64,000 nucleotides of DNA from Paralichthys olivaceus. Taxonomy: Eukaryota; Chordata; Actinopteri; Pleuronectiformes; Paralichthyidae. Location of the stretch: the NCBI RefSeq assembly GCF_024713975.1, contig NC_091099.1, positions 1,694,001-1,758,000 of the forward strand. The letters are read 5' to 3'. Shown here piece by piece: positions 1-12,420 of this stretch. The position numbers and the translations under genes are program-made. Within the stretch, counting starts at the first letter, position 1, and each line of letters starts with the position of its first letter. A model generated the notes under the pieces. The model worked only from the letters and a program-made list of their open reading frames with translations, searched no databases and had not been told where the DNA came from.

Positions 1-1291
1 CTGCAGACGCCCCCACTTCCCCCCGACCCAGCCCTGTTATCTCCTCCCACTGATATGAACGCACATCAGAGTCGCTAGGCAATGTAGGCAAGAGAAAAAC
101 AGCCGAGATGTTGATATCCAACTTGCTATTCTCCTGCTGTGAGCCGGTCAGGGCTTTAGTAATGAGAGCCTGGGGACCTGGCTGAGTCTGCTGTGCATCT
201 GTGAGAGTGTGTGTGAGAGAGAGAGAGGAGTGAGTCTAATCTTCCTCAAGGACTTTGTTGCCGAGTGTCTGTGCGTGTTTCTGTGGACGCGGTTGGAAGG
301 GAACCAGCTGTGGCCATGTGGCGAAGGATTTGTTTACGTGCGTGTCTACATATGTGTCGACGTGAACGCGTCCACAGTTTCCCTGCAGCGACAGCAAAGT
401 GCATCATATCTTATCGGTTCAGCCACAGAATCGTCATCATCCGTCACAGACAAACCTCGAAACCCTTCTCCCCCACCGTGCCTCACCTTCCTCCGTCTCT
501 CTCTCTCTCTCCCTCCCTCTCTCCCTCACTAATCGCAGGGCTAATTGACTCAGACCCAGATTTGGCAACAGGCTTATTACTGTCATTTCACACAACAAGG
601 GTTGACCTATGCAGACGGTGCAGCGGCGGCGACCACAGTCAAGACGAAGCAACACCCTGCGACGTTATGTTCACCAAATCCAACAGCCTCCCCCCCTCTC
701 TCTCTCTCTCTCCCCCACGCAGAGCAACAACACTTCTCTGGGTTGATGAAATGACCTATTAATAGCACTGTCAGGGGAGCGTTTGACCAAGTGGATGTTT
801 TTAAAAGCACCTTTCTGTCTTTGAGCTGAAGCTGTGGGAGTCAATATTTTCAATTTCAGACATTTACCTGCAGAAAAAAAATGTCAAGTGTTAAACGTGG
901 GAGAGCTGACATCTGCCCGAGGCCCCTCCGTGTCTCGGTGTGACACTCCTCAGTCACTGCAGAGGGGGGGGGGGGTTTGTTGTTTCACACTCATACATGT
1001 CAGCGTGGATTTTAAACCTGGAGCAGAGTTTTCTCTCTGTGCATCCTCAGGCCTGAGCTGCACGTCCCTTCACAGCAGTGAAATTTAATGGCACTGCATT
1101 GGTGTCTCTCTCACCTGCAGGTAAACAAGGTGTGCGTGCGTGAGTGTGTGCGTGAGTGTGTGAGAGAGTGTGTGTGTGTGTGGTTTCCTGTGACGATTAA
1201 TCCTCCAGTGTCAACAAAATCATCCTGAAGGGCGTGTGCATGTATGGGTTAGTCTGTGTGCAGGTGTGTGTTTGTGTGCATGTATGTTTGC

Positions 1292-1322
<31 letters not shown>

Positions 1323-1350
1323 TGTATGTGCATGTGCATGTGTGTGTGTT
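1..1350 (-). other. znrf1: Intron 1 of znrf1 (5' part)
   Basis: Non-coding sequence following the exon 1 donor on the minus strand. It holds a run of 13 G near 963-975 and TG-rich stretches (1135-1180 and 1240-1350). I see no further coding exon. Short open frames at 209-853 are pyrimidine-rich low-complexity sequence. Confidence 0.8.
1293..1320. repeat. (TG)n microsatellite
   Basis: About 14 uninterrupted TG units in znrf1 intron 1, only about 30 bases past the exon 1 donor, inside a wider TG/CATG-rich stretch. Confidence 0.95.
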
Positions 1351-1355
1351 CTTAC

Positions 1356-1752
1356 CGCTGTGCGCGCTGAACCAGCGGGGTGCGATGTGCAGGGGTAAGG
1401 TGTCAGCCAGCGACCCCCGGGACCCCAGATAGAGCACCCCGTCCGTGTGGTGCCCTCCTCCCCCAGAGTCCTGGTACCCGGTACCGTGGTGGGGGGCGGC
1501 TGTCGTGCCCCCTGACCCCCCTCCGGCCCGATCCGAGTCCGTCCCTCTCGGGGTGTAGAAGCCGAATGGCACGGCGGGGCTGTGATCGATGCCCATCCCG
1601 GCGACGGAGCTCACCGAGCGGCTCCGCAGGCCCATCGTGCCGCTCGGCCGGTAGTGGCCGAAGTGGGCCGAGGGTGGCACCGCGCTGTCATCCGTGGAGA
1701 CACCGGGGAAAGCGCCCCGGGGCCGCCCCGCCGTGCTCTGCTTTCCCCCCAT
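1356..1752 (-). CDS. znrf1: ZNRF1 first coding exon, E3 ubiquitin ligase (partial)
   Basis: This exon encodes the N-terminal 132 residues of zinc and RING finger protein 1, a membrane-associated E3 ubiquitin ligase. The start (ATG at 1752, minus strand) gives MGGKQS, an N-myristoylation signal as known for the family. Further family matches are FPGVSTDDSAVP (15-26), MGLRSRSVSSVAGMG (40-54) and LHIAPRWFSAHS (121-132). The exon ends in a clean donor (CAGCG then GTAAG) at 1355, leaving one base of the next codon. The catalytic zinc-finger/RING half must lie before base 1, so it is not seen. The frame stays open for 58 codons upstream of the ATG, but that part is CpG-island sequence and myristoylation needs the MGGK start. 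It sits in a CpG island, as expected for a broadly expressed gene. Confidence 0.95.
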
Positions 1753-2540
1753 CCAAAGCGGGGGGCGACTGGGTGGCGGCTCTGGGTGGAAACAGGAGGG
1801 GGCTCGGCTCGATCCGCTGCGGGTCGAGAGAGCCGAACCAGGCTGTGGCCCCCTCCCCTCGCTCCCTGTCTGTCTCTCGGCCTCCTGGCTGTCTGTCTGT
1901 CCGCGGGTCCTCCGCAGGCTCGTCAACTCTCCGCAGACGCAACAGCCCGTTCCCCCGCGGAGCGAAGCATGAGCCCCCGCCGACGTCCGGATTCACCCGC
2001 AGACAAAACCTCGCCTCGGCCGGTGCGTGTGCGGGCGTGTGGCCGATCGAACGGCGGAGCAGTGACGGGCGGACGCGGGCTTCACCAGGCTCCCTTCTCC
2101 GTCCCCCGGACGGTTAAACACACGGCGGGATCATCGCAGGCGGGACGCGGCAGCCCGGAGCTCGACAGCGCCGCAGTGATCGCTCCGCAGCTCCGGCCTC
2201 ATCTGATCTCAGACATCGTGACAACTGTTGCTCGGTGCGACCGCCGCAGAAACACGGTCCGTCTCTGAGCCACGGCGAGATTCAAACCCGAATAACGAAA
2301 CGAAAACGTCACCGTCCTCGGCGCGTGTGTCCGCTCCGGGGCTCCCCGAGCAGCGGTGGCCTCCTCCCGGGGATCGGGGTCACAGTGATGCCGCTCCGCT
2401 CCGCCGCTGCCGCTGCCGCCGCTCAGACAATAGAGCCGCTCAGCGCGCAGCCTCGGATCATAAACACCGAGGACAGGAGGCAGAGCTGGGAGGAGACAAG
2501 CCCCCTGAGCCCCCGGAGCCCGGAGCATCTGCCCCACGTT
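1370..2540. promoter_or_regulatory. znrf1: CpG island covering znrf1 exon 1 and promoter
   Basis: The block is strongly GC- and CpG-rich compared with the AT-rich flanks and spans the first coding exon and the expected 5' UTR and promoter (1753-2540). Several long open frames on both strands here (for example 1380-2117 and 1582-2268) follow from the high GC content and match no protein I know. The exact transcription start cannot be read from the sequence. Confidence 0.75.
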
Positions 2541-3045
2541 ACATGATCACATTTAAATCACAGATCTTATCGTTTCAAACCCAGACCTCCAGAGACAACC
2601 TGTGATTTCTAACTTTAGAGGTGGTTAATATTTTCATTTTAAATAATCATCCAATCAACTTTAAACATATGTGCACTCCACTTACATCTTCATTTAGACA
2701 GACGTGGGTTTTGTGCAGATTCAAAATGATAAAACTCGTTTTAGTTTTATCTCCCTGACCTGCTTCAGGGGCCTGAGTGAAGAGTCATGTGTGATACCTG
2801 CCCACTTCTCTTTCACTGGTTAAATCCTCTCTTTTTATCTATGTCTGATCTGCACCATGAACTATTATTGATCTATTTAGTTTGAACACAAACTTTGCTA
2901 TTGTAGAATATGATCACATGTCCTGCCGGGTTTGGTCCCTGGCTGCAGTTTGACCTCCAGCAGGAGGATCAAGCTCATGATATGAGTTCTTTTGCTTTTA
3001 AACTGAGAAGTGTGCAAGTCAAGGCTTTTTAAAAAAAAAAAACTC

Positions 3046-3310
3046 TTAACTTCCCCTGATCGGTGTGACGTTGTTTGTGTGTGAGGAGGAAGGTGCTGAG
3101 TCTTCAGCTGAGTCATAACCTCTGTGACTTGAGCTGGCCCGTCCTCCGATTGTGTGATGGTGTCTCCTCTGCTGCTGCTGCATCATCACACGTGTGACGA
3201 AGTGTTTTCTGTCGTTGAGACACGACTGAGCCTCTTCTTCCTCGTCCTCTTCCTCAGCCACACCATCTGAGCAAAACTCCTCCTCGTCCATTTTTATCCA
3301 GAGAATCTGC
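3046..3310 (-). CDS. Putative last exon of an unrecognised gene (acidic, Q/H-rich)
   Basis: On the minus strand a good acceptor (polypyrimidine tract ending TTTTGCAG, with a TCTAAT branch-like site) precedes an 85-codon open stretch from 3310 down to a stop at 3046. The peptide is strongly acidic (DEEEF, then EEEDEEEEA), then has a QQQQ run and an RRHHH run, and ends NVTPIRGS. It has no domain I recognise. It lies downstream, in the same direction, of the kinase-like fragment at 4327-4480 and could be the tail of the same gene or remnant. The start is defined by the acceptor, not a Met. It could be chance. Confidence 0.3.
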
Positions 3311-3443
3311 AAAACCGATTAGAACACAACACATTAGAGGATCACTCAATACTCACACACATTGTTCCCCATTCATTCAATAAGGTACCGAAACCAAAAC
3401 ACGGTGACTGACTATGGGCTGCAGATGTTGTTCAGACGGACCA

Positions 3444-3792
3444 TCTCTGTGGTGACCCTCCTCTCTGTGGTGACCCTCCTCTCTGTGGTGACCCTCCTCT
3501 CTGTGGTGACCCTCCTCTCTGCGGTGACCCTCCTCTCTGCGGTGACCCTCCTCTCTGCGGTGACCCTCCTCTCTGCGGTGACCCTCCTCTCTGCGGTGAC
3601 CCTCCTCTCTGCGGTGACCCTCCTCTCTGCGGTGACCCTCCTCTCTGTGGTGACCCTCCTCTCTGTGGTGACCCTCCTCTCTGCGGTGACCCTCCTCTCT
3701 GCGGTGACCCTCCTCTCTGCGGTGACCCTCCTCTCTGTGGTGACCCTCCTCTCTGCGGTGACCCTCCTCTCTGTGGTGACCCTCCTCTCTGC
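3444..3792. repeat. 18-bp minisatellite, 19 copies
   Basis: A perfect-length tandem array of an 18-base unit, GTGACCCTCCTCTCTGYG, with one variable base (T or C) that creates or removes a CpG. The T and C units run in blocks (4 T, 7 C, 2 T, 3 C, 1 T, 1 C, 1 T), which points to block duplication. Because 18 is a multiple of 3, the array is open in frames on both strands (VVTLLS/AVTLLS forward, TERRVT-type reverse); I do not consider these genes. Confidence 0.97.
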
Positions 3793-3947
3793 GTGGGTCA
3801 AAGGCTCTCCTGTGCGTGGCGCCCTGCTTCACTGGAGCTGGATTTAAAGTTGGTGAGAGACTCTAGTTGAACTGCTTCCTGTCTCTCACTTCATCATCAA
3901 TGACATCAGAGCTGTTGAAGTGAACATGGGTAAAAAAACCTTCATCC

Positions 3948-4480
3948 ACCGTCCTGGGTTCGGACCTCGTCCTTCTTGGAGCAGTGGCTGGACGCCAACA
4001 TGTCAACAAGCGCTTTCGTCTGGAGGGAGAACGTAAAACCAATCACATCAGCCCACATCCCACATCGAGTATTTGTATTTAAATGAACGTATATTTAGTT
4101 CTGAGCACTTGCCACGGGAGATTGACGAGGTACAAGAAGAGAAACAAGGCCCCACGTGTCCGTGAGCGAGGCTCAGGGTGACTTCAGGTGAACTGTGCAC
4201 AAGCAGGAGAGAGCGGTTCAGCACATTGTTAAATTCAGCATGTGAACCGAACAATTAGGACGATTTCTTGTGGATCATCTCCAACAAACACACATTAAAA
4301 TAACGAGCTCTGCACGTTGAACCTACCGGTAACTCAAAGGCCGGGGTAGCTTCCCAGGTGTGTCCTCTGAAGACGGACGTGCCAAAATCAATGAGTTTGA
4401 CCCCGAGGGGCTCATTCTGGTGGTTAACCAGCTTTACACCGTCTGAGTGAACTGATCCAGAGTCAGAGGCTGCGAGCGGC
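3948..4480 (-). pseudogene. HIPK-like protein kinase fragment, probably decayed
   Basis: Read on the minus strand, 4480-4327 encodes HSDGVKLVNHQNEP followed by LGVKLIDFGTS. The NHQNEP...VKLIDFG part resembles the catalytic-loop to DFG region of HIPK-family kinases. The HxDLKPxN-type catalytic loop is not intact: after HSD about six residues appear to be lost. A donor-like GTAGGT follows. A second minus-strand stretch, 4037-3948, after a CTCCCTCCAG acceptor, gives TKALVDML, like the VDLLxxML helix near the end of HIPK kinase domains, and reaches a stop soon after. No N-terminal kinase lobe was found up to 6777. The missing catalytic residues suggest a pseudogene or a non-catalytic relic. Orthology to one HIPK gene is not claimed. 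Confidence 0.4.
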
Positions 4481-6777
4481 TGCAGAGACGGAGGAAACGT
4501 TAGTGTTGGTTAGATTCCACTGAGCAGAGAGCAGGCGTGAACACATCAAGAAGACAAACAGTTATATATATATATACATATACCTGATTTTCTCAGCCAC
4601 CACTTTATAATGTACTTAGTTACTCCACATTACTGCGTGTTGAGGTTTATTAGACGGAGGGTTGAGATGAGAAAAAGGTTTTTCTTCTTCAGCGTCTTCT
4701 TTCCTTTCTGAAGTCGGTAGTGAAGCCTCCAGCAGCAGGTGAAGAAGTATCTGTACAGGTTGTGAAGTATTTGTAGGTAATGAGGTATTTATAGGTTGTA
4801 AAGTGATAGAAGTGGCTTAATTAGACCAGATGACAGATTATTATTATTAATAGGATCCATTTCACTACAGTTTCCTCTGTGTCACCAGTTAATCGTCTCA
4901 GTTTTTTGTCAGGGTTCTATCTGTTACCAGCAGGGTGGTGGAATAGTGACATTTTATTTTTTCGTGTATTTTCTGACCCCCCCCCTTCACTTCCAGGCAT
5001 CCAGCCAGACCACCATATTGTCGTCATTAACGAGTTATGCACAGATTTTTCCGCCATATGCTAAATTATTGGGATTACAGGCTCATATGTTTGGTTTGGG
5101 ATTACTCGGTCTAATCCTGTGTGTGCATGTGCGCGTGTAATTAGGTCGGTTTTATTCCGTTTGGCTCTTTGTCTCTTCACAGTCGCTCTCGTACAGTCGC
5201 TCACTGCCCAATAAGGTGAAGTCGTCACTGCGCCAGGTATTAATCTGTCCTGCTGAAACGACAGCAGGTCTATAAATGGTCCGTTCTCCTCACACACAGC
5301 GAGAAACGTCCTCGTACAGTTTATGTATAAATAAAAGACAACAGGCAGGAAACACAGCAGACCGCAGGGCTGCACATTTGTTGTCCGGTGATTTCATTTG
5401 ACAGTTTTCTGTCTTTACCCTAAAATAAACAGTGACTCTGAAGGTTTAACACAAAACATTTAAAATGTTTCTGCAATTCACTCCAGGCCAGAAGTATTGA
5501 GACAGAGAAGACTTTATTTTTGTCCTTTCGGCTCTGAGCTTCAGCACATTCAGTCGAGAATACAATAAATACATTTGACTGAATACAGACAAAACTCTGC
5601 AGGAGATAAATCCAGTTTAACACAAATGATCTGCGTTGATTCAATGGCAGTTTGTTCACGATCAAAGAGGAGCAGCGAAGATCACAGTCATGCAGAATTT
5701 TACAAACAAGACTCCACATTCAAACCTGAAGAACTGGACTAATCAATCTGAATAAATAATAAATCGTGACTAATAAATCATTCAGTGATAAGATGAATTC
5801 CTCTGGCGGAGGTTCATCCTCCACCAGATTAATAGACGGACGTCTTCTTAGCTCTTTAATCCGTCTACTGCTGCATTTCTGAGAAAACAAAGCTGTGGCA
5901 TCCAAATCCATTTATGATCAACGATGCAAAACTAAGTCGTGAGAAGAACCAAATATTTACTCATGATCCACATTCACATCTGCACAAGTAACACATCATC
6001 AGAATAAACACACACAACCAATTTTCAATTGGAATAGATTTTAACAAGTCAATGTTTTTAAGACATTATTGATCAAATCTAAACCCTCGAAAAGAGAAGG
6101 GATTTATAAACACGTGCAGTTAAGAACATTCACATTAATTAATGTGGTTGCTCAGGGATTTTACTGTTTATTCTCTGAACACTTAATTTGAATCCATCAC
6201 CAGGGTGATAATCATGGATTATTATTATTAGTAGTAGTTTTATGACTAAGAACATTTTTTTCTTTCTTTAAAAAACAAAACATTCTTGATTTTCTATACT
6301 AACTTATATTTTTTAGATCATCCTGTAAAAGAAAGTACAGACTGAAAATAAAGATGGAAGGCGCGACTCCACTTACTTTAGTTTTACGACAAGGAAGTCC
6401 GATATATAACCGATCAGTCTCAGCTGTCAATCATGACGTTTGTTACGTCATCAAACTAATTAAAGCCGAACTTATCAGAAACAAAAACACTTAACCTGCT
6501 CAACCCACGTCAGTGTGAAAACAACTACCTGAAGGATTTGAGAAAGGATTTATTTTTAGATTATTTTGGTTTGGTCCATGTCCCGTACGCTATCACGGAG
6601 GAGGCGGGGTTTACTGCAACCAGGCACCAGGGGGCGATCAACCCTCACCCTTAAAGTCCATGGAGTCAAATCATCACGGATTTATGACCAATCCCACGTT
6701 AATAACAACGTTGGTTGAGATCTTATCTTTCACATTTGATTGAGCAGATTTTCCACGTTTAGTGACTAACATACACT
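4481..6777. other. Spacer between the kinase-like remnant and ldhd
   Basis: AT-rich sequence with a short TA tract near 4563-4582 and no coding exon I can support. The minus-strand hexamer AATAAA (TTTATT at 6549-6554) lies about 225 bases past the ldhd stop and is a reasonable polyadenylation signal for that gene. Confidence 0.5.
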
Positions 6778-9700
6778 TTATATTTCTCTTGGCTGTAGAA
6801 TTTTCCCAGGATTCATCATGTTACTGGGGTCGAGAACATCTTTGAGACCCTGCATGACCTGGATCGCCATGGGTCCCATCTCCTCACACAGCAGCGCTCT
6901 CTTCCCCAAACCCACTCCATGCTCCCCTGTACATGTCCCGTCCATGGCCAGAGCTCGCCTGGAGGGGAAACAAGCCTCGTTACTTCACTGCACAATGAAA
7001 CCTGTGAATTCAGGAACGGCCGTCGACTGTGTTCGTGATGTCACTACGTTTTTCATTAAACCAAAGAAAAGGACTGAAGCTGGAGCTGCTATCATCAGAC
7101 CTCGACTGAGACTAAACAAGGTGCTCCACACGCTTCGCTCTCCAGCTCCTCCCGGTGGATCCTGGGTCATTCCCAGGTCAGGTGGAATAAATAATCCATG
7201 CAGAGAGCTCTGCGTCGACATCACCGCAAAGCCTCCGGTGGAAGGTGCCCGGGAGGATCCTCATCAGATGCCTGAAGCACCTGAGCCGACTCCTTTTAAA
7301 GTGACGGAGCAGCAGGAGCTTCATCCAGACGTAGGAGCTCCTCACACTGACACTATCTGAGGCTGAGCCCTGACGAGGAGGCTCATCTTCAACATTCACT
7401 CGTTTCAGACCTAAACGTATATAAATCTCTACGTTACTGAATCCCAAACCCTCGGGACTGAAATGCTCTGTGTGTTTCTGCCAGTGCTTTTCACAGGCGT
7501 ACGAAACAAACAACACATTTTGGATATATCACATCATCCAACAACCTTTGTGAAAAGACATGAAGAGTGAACGACGGAGGAGAGAGAGGAAAAGGAAGCA
7601 GTGGGGCCCGTCTACCTTCCTGCCCTCGGAGCGGAACGTTTACTTAGAACGTTGCACTTGAAGTTTGAGTTTTCACGAGGATCAAGAAATCCTGGTCAAC
7701 TCCAACTCCGACACTGTTCGTATGAAACTAAAGTAGTCGACAAATGTGAAGCTCGAGTTTCTGCTGGATGATTAGTGAGAGTTGTCAGAGACGTATTACC
7801 TGGCCAGTCTCTCAGTGAACAGATGGACCCTGTGCAGCTCCTCCGGGTCGTTGGGGTCGACCACCAGCAGGCAGTGGAAGTTACCGTCGCCCACGTGACC
7901 CGCTATGGGACCTGAAGACAGACAACGCTCACTTTAATTACTTAACGAGGTTTACATGAGAAAATAAACGATCAGTGTGAGAGAACTGACGGCCTGAGAG
8001 GTTTCTGTCATTGAAGCTGAGCGGACTTCACTGTACGGGAGCACGCTCACCTGTAAGTCTGCTTTCAATCAGGTCCTCTTTCGTCTCCACGAGGATTCGG
8101 GGCAGTTGAGATAGAGGGACACACACGTCGGTTGCGTAGGCCTGCACACACACAAACGCACACATTCATCACAGAACTTTCTCAGAGCTAATCTTTCATG
8201 TCGTTCTGTCATTTCCAATAGTTTTTAAACTGTATTTGTCTTCGTCAGGTGTGAGACATCGGACATCACTTTACCACAGGCGAAGACGCGGCAGGCTTTG
8301 TTTACCTTACAGCCAGGTCTGAGAGCCAGAGCAGCGTACCAGGCGTCATGACGAGCTTTCCACAGACGCTCCCTCGTCTCCGCATCCTGAGCCCACTGAA
8401 AATCTGAGCCTCTGTTACTCTGAGTGATTTCCTCTGTGACGACACGAACACACCGGACAAGTCACTGTTATGTTAACGTTAACGTCCATGTACTTTAAAT
8501 AATGATGGACGACATGACGGCTCCGAAAAGTGAAGCCAAAGTGTCTTGATCGCCCCCTGGTGGCTGACTCTGTGTTAATATTTACGCACCAGTTGTGTTG
8601 ACTTGTTCCTTCAGGCTTTGCTCAGAACCGTGGAACTCCAGGAACAGCGTTGGTGTCACAGGGTACGAGAGACAACTGAACCTGTTGCATGCATCAATCA
8701 TCACGTCGTCCAGAAACTCTGGATAAGACACACACACACAATAAGCTTCAGCAATAATCTCCATCCACACCATTACACCTAAGAACGTTCGTCACGTGAC
8801 CGTCAGGTTCACTGGTCGTGTGAATGCTGACGTAAGCAGATCTTCTCCTCTGCAGTTTGTTGCTTAGTTACAGAAATTTCTGCGCACAAAGGAACAACGA
8901 TGTTGAAAATTCAGGAGCAGGGACGACTGCTCCTGGACCGAGGAGGAGGAGGTGATACTGACAGTGAGGGTGAGGAGTCACGTCTGATATGAGACAACCA
9001 GGAAGCAGAATTTGGCGTCTGCGTCTTCGCTTCCAGAAGCCTCGGTGTCAGCCCGTCCAGACTGTCTCACAGCTCCAGACTTTTCAAACTAAAGCGCAGC
9101 AGAGTTTTGAAAACTGCGGAGTGATGTGGACGCCGGGTGTAAACAAAGGAAAACTGATGCGTTTTAAATCTAAAACGAATCAGTGTGGATGATCGGCCAA
9201 TAACCAACATCGAACGCCACATGCTGACCAGACTGAGCCGAGTCAAACTGGAAATAAGACCGAGGTTCATTCATACCCGACTGTATGAACGCGAGGCATC
9301 ATGTCCTCACCTATGCGAGCGATGGGCACTCCAGCCTGTAGGACCTGCACAGTGCTGTCCACGGCATCCTGGATGGAGGGAAATGAGCAGACGGCGGACA
9401 CCACGGACTCTGGGATGCCGTACAGCCGCAGCGTCGTCTTAGTGATGATGCCCAGGGTTCCCTCTGAACCCACAAACAGGTTTGTCAGGTTGTAGCCTGC
9501 TGACGTCTTCCTACAGAGAGAAAGTGAAGGAGAACCAGACATGAATGAGGAGGTTTGATGCTGCATTGGACAACGTTGAACATCCGTAGCTCGAACATTT
9601 GAATCTGTTCTTCTGTTTCCACATGTTGTACCAGAAAGCTATGACATCAGTAAAAGGTAAAGTTGTCACCTGGGGCGTCGGCCTTTCCCGGCTGTGTGTA

Positions 9701-12066
9701 TGACGGTGCCGTCAGCGAGCACCACCTCCAGGTTTAGAACGTTTTCCCTCATGGTTCCATAACGAACAGCATTCGTCCCAGAAGCACTGGTAGCTGCCAT
9801 ACCACACAGAGACGCATCAGCTCCAGGATCTGAGACAGAAGACAACACATCGTTAGTGTGTCTGACATTGTTTAATACATCTACAACAATCCTGTAACAC
9901 TGAACTGATAAAAATCATTCTCTCTGTACAGTCTTCAGTTTTATCATCATTAAATCCTCACTTTGTTAGGAGGTTGTTATCTTGTCCAATATCGCCCTCT
10001 GCTGGAGGTGTGAATATAAACAACCTCAACATCAGTTCTAACAAAACAAAGATGTGAGAACTTTATTTCCTGAAAGCAGCGGAACAGAGCAACTGACCGA
10101 CAGGAAACCAGAGGCCGGTGTCTCTCAGGTAGGCGTTCAGAGCCTTCCGAGTCACACCAGGCTCCACCGTCACGTCAAAGTCCTCCTGGTGAAGATCCAG
10201 AACCTGGTTCATGTTCCTCAGACTGAAACACACGCCTCCCTGAGGCAGAAACATGTTCACATACAGTCCAGTACAAGTGTTGTGTCCAAATACACATGAT
10301 GTTCACCAACATGTCACTTGTATTACTGCTTTTACTTCAAGAGCATCATCTAAAACATGCACACGCCTCTATACCCCACCTTCACTGCACTGACTCCTCC
10401 CTCCAGGCCCGTCCCGGTGCCGAAAGGGATGATGGGAAGGCGATGGCGGTGGCAGACTTTAGCCAGGGCACTGACCTCCTCCACACAGCTAGGAAACAGA
10501 ACAACATCTGGAGGACGACAGCTGAAAAACAGCGATGAAAAATCATTATTTATCGTCATTATTAAGAAACAATGACGACGTGTGAGAAAATGTTTGTGTG
10601 CAAATATCATCACTTAAAGATTATTGTGGATGTGCTGATGTGACATGTTCATTTAGTTCTAACTCAGTTATTTCAAGGCCAAGGATCGTCAGCTGAAACT
10701 TTAAGGTCTGTTCTCAAACAACTGGTGTCGTGATGTTGGGGGATTGAATAAACGGAAAACACAGTAAAGCCACAACATGATGAGTGTGTGTGTGTGTGTG
10801 TTGCTGAGTGAAATCCACAAACCTGTGCAAAGATTCATCTTTGCCATGTTGCTCTCTGACAGCTTCACCCAGTGAGACGGCATCTTCACCACATATAGAC
10901 CTGAACGCAGAGAGCGCACTGTCCACAGACGCACACTGTGTACACACACACACACACACAGTAGAGAACAGTGAGTCATGAGTGGGAGGCTACAACGACA
11001 ATACAAGATTGTGCACTTGAACTGAAAACTGGTCCTGAAATATCCAGTTTTGTTAATGCAGAGCGAAAACACGTGACTCATCTCTAAAAACAGATTGTTC
11101 GTGTGAATGTGCAGAATCTGGCGGCGCGGGATCCTCGAGGGTCGGACGGTTTAAATGTCTTGATGTTTTACCTCAAATAAAGAAAACTTTGCAGAGAATT
11201 AAATTAAAATTCCCTCAGCTACAGATAATTCATACGTTGGTAGACGACTTCAATTGTTTGTTGATTAATACATTTTTCTAATCTGTTGTTCAGTTAAAAT
11301 CACCATGAGGCACATTTCTGCCAGAACCAGGGTGACATTACATTTCTGTGATTTTTATTTGAAAACATTGATCCAAAAATCAATCAATGACTGAATGTGT
11401 AGAATATAACAACAGTTATATCATATCAAGATATATAGTTTAAATAAGTGATGATTAAATGAAGTGTTTCTATTAAATCACATTGAGTTCATCTGACAAA
11501 CTTGATTAATGAGTTACTTCCTCTCTGACAGAATTAACTGATCATCAATATAAATTAAAAAGTGGCTGCCTGACATACTGTCAACAGTTAGCTAACAGCT
11601 CGAGTGAAGCTAACGTTGAGCTAACGTCAGCTTTACTGGATTCATTCACTTTATTGTTTGGTTATTTGTAATATCACTAGTATTACTACTAGTACTACTA
11701 CTACTACTACTACTGTTGACCCAGCAGCACTGCTCCACAGTTAGCTACTAGCAACACAGCTGCTTCTTTACGTGCTTCATTAGCTAAGTTAGCTGTTAGC
11801 TTATCAACCTGTGATTAACTGTGTTGACGCTAATTGACCAACAAAGATCGTCTATGAACACAAACGAACTTTGACCTGCTTGTTGCTGCGTTCGGATGTT
11901 TCACGTCAATAAAAACAACGCGGACTTTAAACCGGGTTGAAAACAACACGTGGGAAGTTTAGAGTGAACTCACTCTGGAGACGTTTCCGGGTTTGGAGTT
12001 CAAACTCAGCGGGAAGCGACGGAAAAGAGAAAAGTGAAGCCGACGAGTGAAAGTCAGAGAAACCAT
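6778..12066 (-). CDS. ldhd: D-lactate dehydrogenase, mitochondrial (LDHD)
   Basis: This FAD enzyme oxidises D-lactate and related D-2-hydroxy acids to keto acids in mitochondria. Eleven coding exons, in gene order: 11974-12066, 10823-10935, 10380-10521, 10098-10239, 9670-9829, 9311-9510, 8590-8718, 8306-8433, 8051-8141, 7800-7911, 6778-6958. They join in phase to 496 aa (human about 507). Residues 1-31 are Arg-rich without acids, as in a mitochondrial presequence. The FAD PP-loop [11 protein letters not shown] is at 101-111, then [30 protein letters not shown] (164-177) and SGTNAVRYG. The C-terminal half has [10 protein letters not shown] and [10 protein letters not shown], both hallmarks of the family. 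The ATG has A at -3 and G at +4. All donors and acceptors are GT-AG. The gene looks intact and lies head-to-head with fam169b. Confidence 0.97.
11684..11714. repeat. (ACT)n microsatellite
   Basis: ACT/CTA trinucleotide repeat in ldhd intron 1, imperfect at its left end and uninterrupted for about seven units at the right. Confidence 0.9.
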
Positions 12067-12324
12067 CGTCCTCCTGCGGCTAACGAGGCAAGCTAACTGC
12101 TAACCACACGGTGACATCCGGTACACAGCTGTTAGCATCACAATAAAATACAAGATCATGAAATTAAATTAAACACAGGACAATAACATAAGATACAATA
12201 AAATAATATACAAGACAATACAATAAAATACAAGATGATAAAATAAAATGTACTAAGATACAGTAAAACAAAATATAATTAAATTGAATTAAATACAGGA
12301 CGATGAAATAAAATAAATAAAATA

Positions 12325-12420
12325 AGGCAAGATTATTTGTACAGCACCCCTAACGAGCAAAGGGATTCAAAGAGCTTCACGTAAGATATGCAAGTCATCA
12401 TGATAAATGTAAAAATAAAT
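12325..12420 (+). mobile_element. Dispersed fish repeat fragment (GGCAAG...TTTGTACAGCAC type)
   Basis: The sequence AAGGCAAGATTATTTGTACA followed by an ATTCAAAGAGCTTCAC block matches, from memory, the start of a very common teleost repeat (consensus close to GGCAAGTTTATTTGTATAGC). It has no coding capacity here. I cannot assign the transposon class without a repeat library. Confidence 0.55.

Noticed and set aside
1753-1926. N-terminal extension of the znrf1 frame by 58 codons
   Set aside because: ZNRF1 needs an N-terminal MGGK for myristoylation, and the extension is low-complexity 5' UTR-like sequence.
1380-2605. Several 90-245 codon open frames in the CpG island
   Set aside because: Stop-poor because of high GC content; they overlap the real znrf1 exon antisense or its 5' region and match no known protein.
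3362-3847. 161-codon forward and 151/129-codon reverse open frames with six-residue repeats
   Set aside because: They are the minisatellite read in frames kept open because the unit is 18 bases; there is no start context, splice context or conserved protein.
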